Shown here: positions 26,266 to 36,312 of the stretch, piece after piece | Position numbering within the stretch: the first letter of the stretch is position 1 | How the letters are laid out: each line of letters opens with the position of its first letter | Origin: Leptothermofonsia sichuanensis E412 | Lineage (GTDB): Bacteria > Cyanobacteriota > Cyanobacteriia > Leptolyngbyales > Leptolyngbyaceae | Reading direction: 5' to 3' | DNA: 64,000 nucleotides | NCBI RefSeq assembly: GCF_019891175.1 | Contig: NZ_CP072600.1 | Span: forward strand, 3,658,001-3,722,000 | Made by a program: the position numbers and the translations under genes | The notes under the pieces: model-generated | Database searches by the model: none | Told to the model about the DNA's origin: nothing | What the model saw: the letters and a program-made list of their open reading frames with translations, nothing else

Positions 26266-29200
26266 CTACTGCACTGGAGTCAGTACCTTTTCCTCCGCTG
26301 CATCGGGATTTGCCTCCGGAGCATCCTTTTCCGAGGGGGGCACCACCTGCCAGAATTTCGGCAGATACTCGGACCAGTTCGCCAGAATGGTTTTGGCTTT
26401 TAGACTGCCAGTCCGGTCGGCGTGTGCCTCAATCAACTCCTTCAACTGCCGTTCGCCCGCAGGTGCAATCACCCGCTGAGTTTTGACAATTTCAGGGTTG
26501 ACCCTGGCTGGAAAGCTGCCATCTTCATCCAGGAAGTAGGCTAAACCTCCGGTCATCCCGGCACCAACATTGCGCCCAGTCCGCCCCAGGACAACAACAA
26601 CGCCCCCAGTCATGTACTCACAACAGTGGTCGCCCGTACCTTCCACTACTGCCTGTGCCTGGGAATTGCGGACGGCAAACCGCTCTCCCGCCTGACCGCT
26701 GGCAAACAGATAGCCTCCGGTCGCCCCGTAGAGACAGGTATTGCCGATGATCACGTTTTGCGCCGGATCGTAGATGGCATCGGTAGGGGGTGTAATTACA
26801 ATTTCTCCACCGTGCATTCCTTTGCCAACGTAATCGTTCGCCTCGCCCACCAGATGGAGGCTGACGTTGGGGATGTTGAATGCCCCGAAGCTTTGACCGG
26901 CTGAACCCCGGAAGTGGAGTGTAATCTGTCCACCAAAACCACTGTTGCCGTACTGTTTGGCGATCGCCCCTGCCAGCCGTGCCCCAACCGTGCGATCAGT
27001 ACTCACAATGTCGTAGGTTTTGGTCACCCGGGTCTGATTCTGAATGGCGGCTTGTACCTCCGGGTCGCTCAGAATTTCGTCATCCAGGACAGGCCCGTTA
27101 CTGTGTACGGTTTCGTGGGTCATCCAGGAGCGATCACCGCGGGCATCGGGTAGCTGGATCAGACAGTCCAGATTCAACGCCCGGGTCTTGGTCAACTTCA
27201 CCCCATCCCGCATGGTCAGCAGATCTGCCCGTCCCACCAGCTCATGGATGGAGCGGTAGCCCAGACGTGCCATCAGCGAGCGTGCTTCCTCAGCAATGAA
27301 AAAGAAGAAGTTAACGACATGCTCTGGAATCCCTGTAAATCGCTTTCGCAATTCCTCTTTCTGACTGGCGACCCCCACCGGACAGTTGTTGGTATGGCAG
27401 ATCCGCGCCATGATGCAGCCTTCCGCAATCATAGCAATAGAACCAAAACCAAATTCTTCACCCCCCATCAGAGCAGCCATCACCACATCCCAGCCAGTTT
27501 TGATGCCACCATCCACCCGCAGGATCACCCGATCGCGCAGTTGGTTCTGCATCAATACCCGATGCACTTCAGTCAGGCCCAGTTCCCAGGGGGTTCCGGC
27601 ATGTTTAATCGAACTCAGGGGGGAGGCTCCCGTGCCGCCATCGTGACCGGAAATCTGGATAATATCGGCATTGGCTTTGGCGACCCCGGCGGCGATCGTC
27701 CCGATCCCGATTTCGGCAACCAGTTTCACGGAAACCTGGGCAGCCGGATTGATCTGGTGCAGATCAAAAATCAACTGAGCCAGGTCTTCAATGGAGTAGA
27801 TGTCGTGGTGGGGAGGGGGTGAGATCAGCGTAACACCGGGTTTGGAGCGGCGCAGCATGGCAATGTACGGGCTGACCTTATTTCCTGGAAGCTGGCCCCC
27901 TTCACCGGGCTTGGCTCCCTGAGCCAGCTTAATTTCCACCTGCTTGGCACTCATCAGGTATTCGGGGGTCACCCCAAATCGACCCGATGCCACCTGCTTA
28001 ATTGCAGAATTGGCCGTATCTCCATTTTTCAGCCCCTTCAGGTGGGGCAGGACAGAGGAGCACCCGGTTTCATCCACATCCTCCAGGACGCGGAAGCGCA
28101 CCGGATCTTCGCCCCCTTCACCGGAGTTAGACTTGCCGCCAATCCGGTTCATGGCGATCGCCAGTGTTTCGTGAGCCTCTCGCGACAGGGCACCCAGAGA
28201 CATACCGCCCGTGCAGAACCGTTTGACGATTTCAGAGGCCTGTTCCACTTCCTCGATCGGAATCGAGGGGCGATCGCTCTTGAAGTCCAGCAGGTCCCGC
28301 AGAGCCGTAAGAGGACGTTCCTCCAGGTATTTCATATAGAGCGTATAGTGGTCATAACTCTGGTTTTCAACTGCCTTGTGAAGATATTTCGCCATCTCCG
28401 GGCTGTTCATGTGGTACTCACCACCCGGTCGGTAGTTGACATAACCAAAGTTTTCCAGCTTCTTGATTGTCAGTTCCGGGAAGGCGCGGCAGTGGAAGGA
28501 CATCACCTCCTGGGCCAGGTCCGCTATACTGATACCGCCAATCCGGGAGGTAGTGCCTGCAAACCCCAGGTGCAGCAAATCGGCTCCAATTCCAATCGCC
28601 TCAAAGATCTGTGCTCCGTGATAGCTGGATAGCAGGGAGATTCCCATCTTTGAGAGAATCTTGAGCAACCCTTCCTCGATTGCCTTGCGATAGTTTGCCT
28701 GGGCGGCTGCCAGAGGAATCGACTTCAGCCTGCCCCGCTCCATCATGTTCTGGGTTTTAGAATCTGCCCACCACTGGCGCACTGTTTCCAGGGCCAGATA
28801 GGGACAAACCGCGCTGGCACCATAGCCAATCAAACAGGCAAAGTGGTGCGTACTCCAGCACTGGGCAGTATCTGCAATTAAAGAGGCTTTCATCCGTAGT
28901 CCCTGCCGGATCAGATGATGGTGAACAGCTCCCACTGCCAGCAGGGGTGGAATATAGCTGTACTCCGCACTCAAACCGCCTGACTCTCCGGCATGATTCC
29001 GGCGATCGCTCAAAATCAGAATCTTGCTGCCTGCCCGCACGGCTTCCGCCGCCTGCTGGCAAAGATGGGTGACTGCCCGATGGAGTCCATCGGGACCTGC
29101 CGCCACCTCAACCAGCGTAGACAGGGTGGCGGTTTCAAACCCAGACTGGCGGATTTGATCCAGTTCTGCGTCGCCCAACACCGGAGATTCCAGCTTCAGC

Positions 29201-30960
29201 AGACGGGCATACTCTGGTTTTTCTTCCAGCAAATTGCCGCGATCGCCCAACTGCATCGTCAGGGACATGACCAGTTTCTCCCGCAGGGGGTCAATCGCCG
29301 GATTAGTGACCTGGGCAAACCGCTGCTTAAAGTAGTCATAGAGCAGATGGGGCCTGGTAGATAGCACTGCCAGGGGAATGTCATCGCCCATGCAAAAGGT
29401 TGGCTCTTTGCCCTGAGCCGCCATCTCTTCGATGATCATTTCCACGTCTTCGGCCGTGTAGCCAAAAGCCGCCTGGTACCGCAGCACCTCCTGCGTCTCC
29501 ATCCGGGGGGCTTCATCGGCAAAGGGTTGGGGGGATATCGTCAGCCGGTGCTGTTTCAGCCATTCTCCATAGGGCTGCGATTGGGCAACTCGCTGTTTGA
29601 TCTCCCAGTTTTTTAGAATTTCGTGCTGTTCCAGATCAACCACAATCATCTGACCGGGACCCAACCGTCCCTTTTCCACAATTTCTGCTTCCGGCAGGTT
29701 TACCACTCCGGCTTCGGAGGCAACCACGACATAACCGTCCTGGGTGATGCTGTAACGGGCAGGACGCAGTCCGTTCCGATCCAGGGTCGCCCCCACAGTC
29801 TTGCCATCACAGAAAACGAGCAAAGCTGGACCATCCCAGGGTTCCTGGATGCCACTGTAGTACTCGTAGAAGTCAACAATTTCAGGATAATTGAGCAAGT
29901 CGGGCTGGTTCTGGTAAGCCTCTGGCACCATAATCATTAAGGCTTCCTGGGGGCTGGTGCCAGAGCGAACCAGCAACTCCATAACATTATCCAGATTGGC
30001 AGAGTCGCTGTTTTCCGCGTTGACGGTAGGTTTCAGCTCCGACAGGCGATCGCCCCAACAAGAGTGGGCAAGATCAGGCTCCCTCGCCACCATCCAGTTG
30101 ATATTGCCCAGCAGAGTATTAATTTCGCCGTTGTGCCCCAGGAGCCGCATGGGCTGTGCCAGGGGCCAGCGGGGCATGGTGTTAGTGCTGAAACGCCGGT
30201 GGTAAACGGCAAAGGGGCTGATGTACTCCGGTTGCAGCAAGTCCTGGTAAAAGTTACCCAACACCTCCCCGCGCACCATTCCCTTATAAACAATCGTGCG
30301 ACAGGAAAAGGAACACAGGTAAAAGTCACGGAAAGCGTCTTCATGGGCAGTTCCGTGAATTTCGTTGTAAGCTGCCCGCAACACCCGCTTCCGCACCAGA
30401 AATAACAACCGCTCCAGTTCATCCCCAGCAATCGTTGCAGATTGGACAAAGAATTGCTCAATTTGGGGCTGGTTCTCCCTTGCCTGAATTCCCAATACCT
30501 CCGGTTTCACAGGGACTACCCGCCAGCCCAATACCGTTAAGCCTTCTTCCTGGGAAATTTGCTCCAGGACCCGACGGGCGATCGCCGCCGCTTCCACCTC
30601 AGCCGGTAGAAAGATCATGCCCACAGCAATCTGCCCACGGTCAGAGGTTTGAATGCCCTTTTCAGCCAGCCACGGCTGAAGCAGGTTCCAGGGGATCGCA
30701 GTCATCAACCCGGCACCGTCCCCAGAATCAGCATCCGCACTACAGCCACCCCGGTGCTCCATACAGGTGAGCGCAACTAATGCCTGTTCAATCAGTTGAT
30801 GGCTGGCTCTGCCCTTCTGGTCAGCAATGAAACCAACCCCACAGGCATCCCGCTCCTCCACCAGCCATCGCTGCCCCATATAACCAACCCTTGATTCCTG
30901 ATTCTGATGTCTGTCTTGATTCACAGTTGTCCTACCCATGAGAGAACCTTGTTGATTCAT
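26266..30960 (-). CDS. glsF: Ferredoxin-dependent glutamate synthase (Fd-GOGAT)
   Basis: About 1564 residues; converts glutamine plus 2-oxoglutarate to two glutamates using reduced ferredoxin. From the ATG at 30960 a 39-residue propeptide precedes the N-terminal nucleophile Cys in [13 protein letters not shown]. The glutaminase domain has [20 protein letters not shown] central domain and the FMN-binding synthase domain follow ([20 protein letters not shown], then [12 protein letters not shown]). The 3Fe-4S cluster motif is [14 protein letters not shown]-terminal beta-helix domain ([32 protein letters not shown]) ends the protein. Overall it is closer to cyanobacterial Fd-GOGAT, as I remember it, than to NADH-GOGAT, and no gltD is adjacent. 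The frame is open to 31032; ATGs at 30960 and 30939 are both possible starts. No canonical NtcA site (GTA-N8-TAC) was found upstream. Confidence 0.92.
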   Translation of the reverse strand: MNQQGSLMGRTTVNQDRHQNQESRVGYMGQRWLVEERDACGVGFIADQKGRASHQLIEQALVALTCMEHRGGCSADADSGDGAGLMTAIPWNLLQPWLAEKGIQTSDRGQIAVGMIFLPAEVEAAAIARRVLEQISQEEGLTVLGWRVVPVKPEVLGIQARENQPQIEQFFVQSATIAGDELERLLFLVRKRVLRAAYNEIHGTAHEDAFRDFYLCSFSCRTIVYKGMVRGEVLGNFYQDLLQPEYISPFAVYHRRFSTNTMPRWPLAQPMRLLGHNGEINTLLGNINWMVAREPDLAHSCWGDRLSELKPTVNAENSDSANLDNVMELLVRSGTSPQEALMIMVPEAYQNQPDLLNYPEIVDFYEYYSGIQEPWDGPALLVFCDGKTVGATLDRNGLRPARYSITQDGYVVVASEAGVVNLPEAEIVEKGRLGPGQMIVVDLEQHEILKNWEIKQRVAQSQPYGEWLKQHRLTISPQPFADEAPRMETQEVLRYQAAFGYTAEDVEMIIEEMAAQGKEPTFCMGDDIPLAVLSTRPHLLYDYFKQRFAQVTNPAIDPLREKLVMSLTMQLGDRGNLLEEKPEYARLLKLESPVLGDAELDQIRQSGFETATLSTLVEVAAGPDGLHRAVTHLCQQAAEAVRAGSKILILSDRRNHAGESGGLSAEYSYIPPLLAVGAVHHHLIRQGLRMKASLIADTAQCWSTHHFACLIGYGASAVCPYLALETVRQWWADSKTQNMMERGRLKSIPLAAAQANYRKAIEEGLLKILSKMGISLLSSYHGAQIFEAIGIGADLLHLGFAGTTSRIGGISIADLAQEVMSFHCRAFPELTIKKLENFGYVNYRPGGEYHMNSPEMAKYLHKAVENQSYDHYTLYMKYLEERPLTALRDLLDFKSDRPSIPIEEVEQASEIVKRFCTGGMSLGALSREAHETLAIAMNRIGGKSNSGEGGEDPVRFRVLEDVDETGCSSVLPHLKGLKNGDTANSAIKQVASGRFGVTPEYLMSAKQVEIKLAQGAKPGEGGQLPGNKVSPYIAMLRRSKPGVTLISPPPHHDIYSIEDLAQLIFDLHQINPAAQVSVKLVAEIGIGTIAAGVAKANADIIQISGHDGGTGASPLSSIKHAGTPWELGLTEVHRVLMQNQLRDRVILRVDGGIKTGWDVVMAALMGGEEFGFGSIAMIAEGCIMARICHTNNCPVGVASQKEELRKRFTGIPEHVVNFFFFIAEEARSLMARLGYRSIHELVGRADLLTMRDGVKLTKTRALNLDCLIQLPDARGDRSWMTHETVHSNGPVLDDEILSDPEVQAAIQNQTRVTKTYDIVSTDRTVGARLAGAIAKQYGNSGFGGQITLHFRGSAGQSFGAFNIPNVSLHLVGEANDYVGKGMHGGEIVITPPTDAIYDPAQNVIIGNTCLYGATGGYLFASGQAGERFAVRNSQAQAVVEGTGDHCCEYMTGGVVVVLGRTGRNVGAGMTGGLAYFLDEDGSFPARVNPEIVKTQRVIAPAGERQLKELIEAHADRTGSLKAKTILANWSEYLPKFWQVVPPSEKDAPEANPDAAEEKVLTPVQ

Positions 30961-31563
30961 TGACTGATAACGGAGTTTTGATTGAAATTTATTTAGGTAT
31001 GAAATTTTAGGTATGAAATTTGCAGGCACCATCCAGAACAGTTGCGAAAGCTTCCAGAGGGGAAGGAGTGTCAGATAAAACCATCAGACAGAACGAATGA
31101 CACAGATAGCGTTGTTTAGTGGGACTAATGGAACCAGTAGCTTCTAAACTGTAGAAGCGGAGAGGATTAGAACAAAGGAACTGGTTTAACCAACTCCTGT
31201 TAACCTTACCTTTACCAGCTCATTGTTGGAACTGAACCAACATATAAGTCTGATAAGTCTGAATCTGCTCTGAATCTGTGGGAAAGCTCTGCAAAATGGT
31301 TGGCAGAACTATTTCAAGCAACCAGATGCCTCAGGTTCAAAATTGCCCCTGAAGCACAAATCAGTTTCCTGAGTAGCCAGCGATCGCGACAGAAACCTGT
31401 TCATATCTGGCAAATGGTAGTCACTGAATCTCTTATCGCCCAATCGACTACCAGAGTACCGTAGCAAGTGAGTCAAATCTTAATAAAAAATACCTGATTC
31501 TGACAATCCCCACTTCCACCAATCATTTCCCAGGCAGACTTTGAACCATGGCAAACCCTTCTT

Positions 31564-31633
31564 AAAGCCTATCCGAAAAGCCCCAACGGCCAAAGCTCGA
31601 ACCCAGACTAAGGAAGTTTTCGGATAGGCTTTT
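31564..31633. repeat. Family B 70-bp palindrome, copy 3 (inverted)
   Basis: AAAGCCTATCCGAAAA pairs with TTTTCGGATAGGCTTTT. The loop is the reverse complement of copies 1 and 2, so this copy is in the opposite orientation. It is preceded by CTT, as are the others. Confidence 0.88.
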
Positions 31634-31844
31634 AGCCCTATAAATCAAGTTTTTCCGGGTTAAGAAAACAATCCCAGTTCTTTGGCTGGATCAGCAGGAT
31701 TTTAATGTTAAGATTTTGCCTCTCTCACCCACCAGCAACCACTAAGACTTCGCTCACCTCACTGGATGGTGGCTTTGCTTTTATCCTGGCGTTAATCCTT
31801 ACAGCAAGGGGACAGGGGACAGGGTCAAAAGGACAGCATGACCT

Positions 31845-31890
31845 GGGTTTGCGATCGCTAACCTGCCCTAACCTGTATGGCTATCGCTAC
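31845..31890 (+). repeat. Short dispersed motif family D, copy 1
   Basis: GGTTTGCGATCGCTAAC followed by CCTAACCTGTATGGCT. The same order of blocks recurs at 53718-53764. Confidence 0.65.
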
Positions 31891-31933
31891 AACAGGAAAC
31901 CTTTGAGCAGAATTTTGGTCAGGGCAGAGAGAG

Positions 31934-33886
31934 ATGACGGATGAAAGTCACACCGTAAAATCAGGGCTTTTCAACGGAGAGCATGTGGTCAATCGGATAT
32001 TTACCTGGGGGCAGACAAATGGTAGTCCAGTCAATCTGGTGGAATTCCTTAAGCAGAAGACCAGCTTGGTGAAATGCGCCCTTGCGGTTTCCCTGGTGGC
32101 GATCCCATTCTGCTGGGGCATGGCAGGAGAGGGTGAAAAAGCAGCGATCGCTCTCTCCAATTCTTTCCTGATTAGCCAGACGTCCCCCACTGTCCATCAG
32201 GGAACTCAAATTATTCTCAATGGGCGTGCCCTTCCAGGTGCCTGGACCCAGTCACAGACAGGAGGGGTTTCCAGTACTGGTATCAGTGATGCCGGGTTAC
32301 TCCAGATGACTGGGATAGAACTACTCAATACAGAGGATCCCGGCAGTCAGCCGGTTCAGTGGTTTTCTGATCCGGTCACCAATCCCCTGGTTTTGCCTGC
32401 CCGTTTGATAGGTCCTACCCGCTATCTGGACATCACCAGCCTTGCGTTTCAAGCAGGCTGGCAACTGCGAGTGAACGGCAATACACTCCAGGTGGATACC
32501 CCTACCGCCAGAGTCCTGGCAGTCCGTCAGGCACCCCAACCCTGGGGGGAAAGATTCGTGATTGAGCTGGATCAACCAGCCCCCTGGCAGGTTGACCAGC
32601 GGAACCAGGAATTTATCCTGACCCTCGATGCCCGGATGGATTCTTCCCTGCCTGTCCCCGCCACCGACACGGTCCAGAGTCCAAGCCAGCCCAGCCCTGA
32701 CGGTCAACTGGGGTTTCTCCTTTCCCAACCCACCCCCAACCAGACCCGGTTTCGTGTGGGCATTCCCAGCAGTCTGCGCCCTCGGATCTGGAGCTTGCCC
32801 AACCCTAACCGTCTGATTGTGGATGTCCGCGCCGATTCCCTGGTTAATCGCAATATCCTGTGGGCACCCGGACTCCGCTGGCGCTCCCAAATATTGAACC
32901 TGGGTGCCGATCGCTTTCCAGTCGTCTGGCTGGTAGTCAATCCGCGCCAGCCTGGAATCCGGCTTAAACCGATTCTGCCCAATCCCGACACAATGACAGG
33001 CATTGCTCCCCTGGCTCAAACGGCAGCTCTGGCTCAAGCAGCCGCGGCTATCAACGGCGGCTTCTTTAATCGCAATAACCAGCTTCCCCTGGGAGCCGTT
33101 CGCCTGAATGGGCGCTGGCTTTCTGGTCCCATTCTCAATCGAGGGGCGATCGCCTGGAACGATGCCGGAGAATTTCGTATCGATCGCCTCACCCTCCAGG
33201 AAACTCTGATTACTTCTACAGGACAGCGCCTGCCCATTACCCATGTCAACAGCGGCTACATTCAGGCAGGCATTGCTCGCTACACCCCTGACTGGGGAGC
33301 GGCTTACGTTCCCCTCTCCAATAATGAAATCCTGATCGGGGTGCAAAATGCTCGCGTTATCAACCAACAGGTTGTCCCAACAGCCGGCAGTCGGGCGTTT
33401 CCCATTCCTGCGGATGGCTATCTTCTGGTACTCCGTTCCAACAGTTCGGCGGCAATCAACTTCCCAGTCGGCTCCTCCCTTCGCTTAGAGAGCATCACCA
33501 GCCCCCCTGATTTCAACCGCTACCCCCAGATCATGGCAGGGGGACCCCTCCTGCTGCAAAACCGGCAAATTGTCCTGAATGCAGAGGCAGAGCAGTTCAA
33601 CCGGGCGTTTGTGACCGGAAAAGCCAGCCGCAGCGCGATTGGACAACTGGCAGACAGCCATATAATCATCGCCACAGTCCATAACCGTATCGGGGGCGAC
33701 GGTACCACCCTGACTGAAATCGCCCAAATTATGCAGCAACTTGGGGCGGTCAGTGCACTCAACCTGGACGGTGGAAGCTCAACAACTCTCTACCTCGGAG
33801 GACAGATCCTCGATCGCCCCCCTGGAACCACTGCCCGCGTTCACAACGGTATCGGTGTTTTTATCCAGACCGGGAGCAAACATTGA
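31934..33886 (+). CDS. Phosphodiester glycosidase (NAGPA/DUF2233) family envelope protein
   Basis: A 650-residue exported protein. A hydrophobic segment at about residues 48-65 (CALAVSLVAIPFCWGMA) acts as a signal anchor after an unusually long basic start. Residues about 85-370 are beta-rich and AMIN-like (RLIVDVRADSL, QFILTLDARMD types). The C-terminal third is the NAGPA-type catalytic domain: AAAINGGFFNRNNQLPLGAV, VNSGYIQAG, and near the end GAVSALNLDGGSSTTLYLGG and RVHNGIGVFI. Family members remove phosphodiester-linked sugars or act in exopolysaccharide metabolism; the substrate here is unknown. A later internal start is possible. Confidence 0.85.
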   Translation: MTDESHTVKSGLFNGEHVVNRIFTWGQTNGSPVNLVEFLKQKTSLVKCALAVSLVAIPFCWGMAGEGEKAAIALSNSFLISQTSPTVHQGTQIILNGRALPGAWTQSQTGGVSSTGISDAGLLQMTGIELLNTEDPGSQPVQWFSDPVTNPLVLPARLIGPTRYLDITSLAFQAGWQLRVNGNTLQVDTPTARVLAVRQAPQPWGERFVIELDQPAPWQVDQRNQEFILTLDARMDSSLPVPATDTVQSPSQPSPDGQLGFLLSQPTPNQTRFRVGIPSSLRPRIWSLPNPNRLIVDVRADSLVNRNILWAPGLRWRSQILNLGADRFPVVWLVVNPRQPGIRLKPILPNPDTMTGIAPLAQTAALAQAAAAINGGFFNRNNQLPLGAVRLNGRWLSGPILNRGAIAWNDAGEFRIDRLTLQETLITSTGQRLPITHVNSGYIQAGIARYTPDWGAAYVPLSNNEILIGVQNARVINQQVVPTAGSRAFPIPADGYLLVLRSNSSAAINFPVGSSLRLESITSPPDFNRYPQIMAGGPLLLQNRQIVLNAEAEQFNRAFVTGKASRSAIGQLADSHIIIATVHNRIGGDGTTLTEIAQIMQQLGAVSALNLDGGSSTTLYLGGQILDRPPGTTARVHNGIGVFIQTGSKH

Positions 33887-34047
33887 AGCCACCTTAAATC
33901 CAGTGCCAGCTTTATGAAGACTTGGTATGAATCTGCTGTCAGGAGGATTGTTTGCCCTGAACAGGCGGTTATAAGTTTGCTATGGTGACTTCGACAGCAT
34001 CCCATCCCTGGATAGAACCAGCAGAGTTTTAATAAGGAGATAAAACC

Positions 34048-34464
34048 TTGGCTCAACCTCAAGAAAACCATCAAGTTCCTACCCTTGCCTTATCAGGCTC
34101 TCCTGGCCAGAAGCCAGTCGCCGCTACCGAACTGAGACCCTGGGGTTCCTTTACAATCCTGGAAGAAGGGCGAGGATATAAAATCAAGCGGATCGAGGTG
34201 AAACCTGGTCACCGCCTCAGCCTGCAAATGCACCACCACCGGAGTGAGCACTGGATTGTGGTGTCTGGCACGGCAAAGGTCACCTGTGGCGACGAGGAAC
34301 GAATTCTGGGCACGAATCAATCTACCTATGTGCCCCAGTGCACATCTCATCGGTTAGAAAATCCTGGAGTTATTCCCCTGGTACTGATCGAAGTCCAGAA
34401 TGGAGAGTATCTGGGTGAGGACGACATCGTTCGCTTCCAGGATGATTACGCCCGCGCTCAGTAA
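34048..34464 (+). CDS. Mannose-6-phosphate isomerase-type cupin
   Basis: A 138-residue single cupin matching the C-terminal domain of type II phosphomannose isomerase / GDP-mannose pyrophosphorylase. Metal-ligand pattern: LSLQMHHHRSEHWIVVSG (His, His, Glu, His region) and a later TSHRLENPG. The start is TTG, supported by AAGGAG about nine bases upstream (34034-34039). The nucleotidyltransferase domain of the two-domain enzymes is absent. A stand-alone isomerase supplying mannose for surface sugars is likely. Confidence 0.87.
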   Translation: MAQPQENHQVPTLALSGSPGQKPVAATELRPWGSFTILEEGRGYKIKRIEVKPGHRLSLQMHHHRSEHWIVVSGTAKVTCGDEERILGTNQSTYVPQCTSHRLENPGVIPLVLIEVQNGEYLGEDDIVRFQDDYARAQ

Positions 34465-34545
34465 GCGCTGATTTCCCCAAAAGAACGTCGCTCAAGAGAG
34501 CCTCTGCTGCGCTAGGATGGATTTCGGACTATTTTAGATGCCGAA

Positions 34546-34881
34546 ATGATTCACCTCAGCCCTACGGCAGCAAGCGAGATTCTCCGATTGCGCTCAAAAC
34601 GTAGACGTAATAATCAAGATCTTATGTTTCGCCTGGGTGTCCAGTCTCAAGGATGCCTGGGCTTGTCCTATGTCATGGGGTTTGATGGGGAAACCAGAAC
34701 TGGAGATCAGGTCTGCGATTGTGATGGCATTCCAGTTGTCATTGACTCAGAGAGCTTCCCCTATCTCAACGGATTATTTCTGGACTATTCAGAAGATCTG
34801 ATGGGTGGAGGATTTCGCTTTCGTAATCCTAACGTCGGACAGAGTTGTAGCTGTGGACTCTCTTTCTCGATTGCGGGTTAG
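34546..34881 (+). CDS. IscA/HesB-like iron-sulfur cluster carrier
   Basis: A 111-residue A-type carrier fold. It starts MIHLSPTAASEILRLRSKRR. The three conserved cysteines are present: QGCLGLSY and the C-terminal pair in SCSCGLSF. The central DSESFPYLNGLFLDYSEDL also fits the family. It ends about 120 bases before rpsL. It is separate from any visible suf or isc genes, so its assignment as assembly scaffold or carrier rests on family knowledge. Confidence 0.88.
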   Translation: MIHLSPTAASEILRLRSKRRRNNQDLMFRLGVQSQGCLGLSYVMGFDGETRTGDQVCDCDGIPVVIDSESFPYLNGLFLDYSEDLMGGGFRFRNPNVGQSCSCGLSFSIAG

Positions 34882-34920
34882 ATAACCAGCATCCGCTGTC
34901 CACCAAAATTCACCAATCCC

Positions 34921-34950
34921 TTGACAGAATTAGATAGATATCGATACGAT
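34921..34950 (+). promoter_or_regulatory. Possible sigma70-type promoter for the rpsL cluster
   Basis: A perfect -35 box TTGACA (34921-34926), an 18-base spacer and a -10-like TACGAT (34945-34950) lie about 50 bases before the rpsL ATG. Box match only. Confidence 0.45.
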
Positions 34951-34999
34951 TGGGATTTGGAAAAATTTTGTAAGTATAAACCGCACCTAACTTCGTAAC

Positions 35000-35374
35000 A
35001 TGCCCACGATTCAGCAACTCATCCGTAGCGAACGCGAAAAAACTCAAAAGAAGACAAAATCCCCGGCTTTGAAGAGTTGCCCCCAGCGGCGTGGCGTTTG
35101 TACGCGAGTTTACACCACCACTCCGAAAAAGCCAAATTCTGCTCTGCGAAAGGTCGCCAGGGTTCGTTTAACTTCTGGTTATGAGGTGACCGCCTATATT
35201 CCAGGCATTGGCCATAACCTTCAAGAACACTCGGTTGTGATGATCCGGGGTGGAAGGGTTAAAGATTTACCCGGTGTTCGCTATCACATTATCCGTGGAA
35301 CGCTGGATACGGCTGGAGTTAAGGATCGCAAGCAAGGACGTTCTAAGTACGGTGCTAAGCGTCCTAAATCATAG
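35000..35374 (+). CDS. rpsL: 30S ribosomal protein S12
   Basis: A 124-residue full-length S12, part of the decoding centre. Signature sequences: [30 protein letters not shown] and [13 protein letters not shown]. The residues equivalent to Lys42 (TPKKPNS) and Lys87 (GRVKDLPGV), where streptomycin resistance mutations occur, are both Lys, which is the sensitive form. It is the first gene of the str cluster. Confidence 0.98.
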   Translation: MPTIQQLIRSEREKTQKKTKSPALKSCPQRRGVCTRVYTTTPKKPNSALRKVARVRLTSGYEVTAYIPGIGHNLQEHSVVMIRGGRVKDLPGVRYHIIRGTLDTAGVKDRKQGRSKYGAKRPKS

Positions 35375-35647
35375 TCATCCCCTCAGGTTTTAACTAGTCA
35401 ATGCTGACTTTTGCTATCCTAGCTAAGGGTTTGCTTTGAATGTCAGTGTTGCCCTATTCCTCTATGAGGATTTGAACCAGAAGAGACTCAGTTTTAGAGC
35501 GTTTGCACAAATTTTGCGCATATTTGCACATAATTTCAGGCTGGCGTTAATTTTTACTGAACAACTCTTTGGCTAACGGCTACAGCCGCTCATCATCTCA
35601 CGTCTGGGTTAAGTGATTTAAGGTTTATTCTCGATTTAAGGTCTACT

Positions 35648-36118
35648 ATGTCCCGCCGCACTACTGTTCAAAAGCGTCCTGTTCCCCCTGATCCCGTTCA
35701 CAACTCTCGCCTGGTGAGTATGATGATACGGCGAATTATGAAGAGTGGTAAGAAATCCGTTGCCACCCATATTGTTTATGATGCTTTTGAGACGATCGCC
35801 CAGCGTACGGGATCCGATCCTATCGAAGTATTTGAGCGGGCTGTCAAGAATGCCACACCCCTGGTGGAGGTAAAAGCCCGCCGGGTAGGGGGGGCGACCT
35901 ACCAGGTGCCGATGGAAGTTCGCTCTGACCGGGGAACGGCACTGGCACTCCGCTGGCTGATCCAGTTTTCCCGCCAGCGTTCTGGTAAAAGCATGGCAAG
36001 TAAGCTGGCAAACGAACTGATGGATGCCGCGAATGAAACAGGAAGCGCCATTCGCAAGCGGGAAGAGACTCACCGTATGGCTGAGGCTAATAAAGCATTT
36101 GCCCATTATCGCTACTAG
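35648..36118 (+). CDS. rpsG: 30S ribosomal protein S7
   Basis: A 156-residue S7, the 30S head assembly protein. Starts [16 protein letters not shown] and includes [31 protein letters not shown] and the C-terminal [15 protein letters not shown]. The gap of 273 bases from rpsL is long for this cluster and has no recognised element. A weak TCCAGG/CCTGGA inverted pair follows the gene. Confidence 0.98.
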   Translation: MSRRTTVQKRPVPPDPVHNSRLVSMMIRRIMKSGKKSVATHIVYDAFETIAQRTGSDPIEVFERAVKNATPLVEVKARRVGGATYQVPMEVRSDRGTALALRWLIQFSRQRSGKSMASKLANELMDAANETGSAIRKREETHRMAEANKAFAHYRY

Positions 36119-36312
36119 TAGCCTGCAAGAATGACTTCGGGGGGTTGCAAACTTCCAGGTAGGTACTTCTTTCCTGGATCACCCCATGCCTGATAAATCG
36201 CCAGTCATTTTGGTGTGGGATGCGATTTGCACACAACGATCTCACAAAAAGTATAAAATCTTAACAGAGTAGAAATTTTCGCCATGCTGCGGCAGAGATT
36301 AAGGAGGTAGCT

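Larger units (their letters stand above)
30961..31933. other. 973-bp divergent intergenic region
   Basis: Lies between Fd-GOGAT (left) and the glycosidase-like gene (right). It contains a 14-bp tandem repeat TTAGGTATGAAATT (30993-31020), a family B palindrome (31564-31633) and a family D motif (31845-31890). The rest has no recognised gene. Its length leaves room for promoters or a small RNA that I cannot identify. Confidence 0.5.

Noticed and set aside
30961-31560. NtcA site upstream of Fd-GOGAT
   Set aside because: I looked for GTA-N8-TAC on this stretch and found no exact match; a weak site could be missed.
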